NCBI GenBank assembly: GCA_019413955.1
Contig: DXMX01000035.1
Coordinates: 1,328-13,501, forward strand
Length of the DNA: 12,174 nucleotides
Source: Collinsella sp.
GTDB lineage: Bacteria; Actinomycetota; Coriobacteriia; Coriobacteriales; Coriobacteriaceae
Direction: 5' to 3'
Shown piece after piece: positions 11,633 to 12,174 of this stretch (within the stretch, counting starts at the first letter, position 1; the number at the start of each line of letters is the position of its first letter). The notes beneath the pieces are model-generated. The model was not told the DNA's origin, ran no database searches, and was given only the letters and a program-made list of their open reading frames with translations. Made by a program: the position numbers and the translations under genes.

Positions 11633-12174
11633 TTATTCCACGCGCTCCAACAGTCGATACTTGCGGTTGCGGCTCGTCGCCGGCGCCGTGGGCTCAAGCT
11701 CGCCTTGAGCAATGAGCGCGTTGACGCGCGACCTAACCTGGGAAATTGTGAGCCCCGTGCGCTCTGCCAGCTCACGCGTCCCCAGCTCGCCGTAATGTTT
11801 GAGTGCCGTCACAATTAAGCCCCCGCCATGATCGACCGGCTCGATCTTTGAACGGTAAAGTACGACCTTGAACCGATCGAACCCCGGGCAGAACAGGGGC
11901 TCGGCCAGACCATGCGCGCGCATGGCATCGATCATCATCGGGATGCCCGAGCCATTGCCCTCAGCCGGCGAACCTGCGCCATCCGGCAGCGGGACAATCG
12001 ACATGAGTTTCACGAGCGTCGCGTTACGGCATCGGGAGCTGCCGTCAAACAAGTTCTCGCGAGTCTTTCCCCCGTATAGGCCGCCGGGGTTCGTCACCTC
12101 GATACGGTCATCAAAGACGTCAACAGCGATCGACTGCCCACAGAACCGATCTCCGTATTCTCGGTGGATTACGG
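11633..12174 (-). CDS. AlbA_2 / HATPase_c_4-type ATP-binding regulator, C-terminal part
   Basis: The open frame runs to the right edge without a start, so this is the C-terminal 180 residues or so of a longer protein. The first residues visible, VIHREYGDRFCGQSIAVDVF, followed by DDRIEVTNPGGLYGGKTREN, GSSRCRNATLVKLM and GNGSGIPMMIDAMRAHGL, match the C-terminal HATPase_c_4 region of proteins that usually begin with an AlbA_2 (divergent AAA_4) DNA-binding domain. The NPGG and GSGIP loops are the family signature. The last 65 residues form a winged helix: ALKHYGELGTRELAERTG, then ISQVRSRVNALIAQGELEP. These proteins are annotated as putative transcriptional regulators or RecG-like proteins, and a biochemical role is rarely known. 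A GTG at 12097 lies inside the conserved domain and should not be taken as the start. The stop is at 11633-11635. Confidence 0.88.
   Translation of the reverse strand, partial: VIHREYGDRFCGQSIAVDVFDDRIEVTNPGGLYGGKTRENLFDGSSRCRNATLVKLMSIVPLPDGAGSPAEGNGSGIPMMIDAMRAHGLAEPLFCPGFDRFKVVLYRSKIEPVDHGGGLIVTALKHYGELGTRELAERTGLTISQVRSRVNALIAQGELEPTAPATSRNRKYRLLERVE

Noticed and set aside
11633..12097. A 154-residue gene starting at the GTG at 12097
   Set aside because: The reading frame continues to the window edge with conserved HATPase_c_4 residues upstream of that GTG, so the gene is a partial one rather than a short one.

Overview
The window is about 12.2 kb of GC-rich bacterial DNA. Its gene content and protein style suggest an actinobacterium of the Coriobacteriia, most likely Collinsella or a close relative. 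This is an inference from recalled protein resemblance and composition, since no database search was possible. The signals are consistent with a Gram-positive: T-box control of a tRNA synthetase operon, strong AAAGGAG-type ribosome binding sites, and a tRNA gene with an encoded CCA end.

Left part (1-3667). The minus strand carries the phenylalanyl-tRNA synthetase operon. It consists of a T-box leader with a Phe specifier (about 1677-1955), then pheS (514-1590), then the first 109 codons of pheT (1-329, running off the window). pheS and pheT are separated by 184 bp, which holds a 98-bp interrupted palindrome. Divergent to this operon is a plus-strand M32-family (Taq type) metallocarboxypeptidase (2093-3667).

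Middle (3668-8772). A second interrupted palindrome of 99 bp lies between the convergent M32 and glmM genes. The minus strand then carries, in order of transcription, an EamA/DMT transporter (7750-8772), a large membrane-anchored DUF4012 protein (5288-7600) and phosphoglucosamine mutase glmM (3873-5204). A hairpin separates the DUF4012 gene from glmM. GlmM makes the precursor of UDP-GlcNAc and the DUF4012 protein should face the outside of the cell, so this part has a cell-envelope flavour, but only their adjacency links them.

Right part (8773-12174). A well-formed tRNA-Val(GAC) gene has a near-consensus promoter and its own terminator. Beyond it lies a mosaic of less conserved genes: a DUF5710 protein with two CxxC pairs (9454-10140, plus); a minus-strand pair overlapping by GTGA, made of a protein resembling the N-terminal module of some HNH endonucleases (10460-11029) and a 94-residue double-CxxC protein (10179-10463); an unrecognised 163-residue protein (11041-11532, plus); and the C-terminal part of an AlbA_2/HATPase_c_4-type ATP-binding regulator entering from the right edge (11633-12174, minus). 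This stretch looks accessory.

Gene-free stretches: 1591-2092 is mostly the T-box leader plus the M32 upstream region. 8773-9003 holds one small inverted repeat and otherwise nothing I recognise. 9182-9453 holds no gene or signal I can support apart from the ribosome binding site of the DUF5710 gene at its end. The most unusual items are the two large palindromes with similar architecture and the coupled minus-strand pair at 10179-11029.
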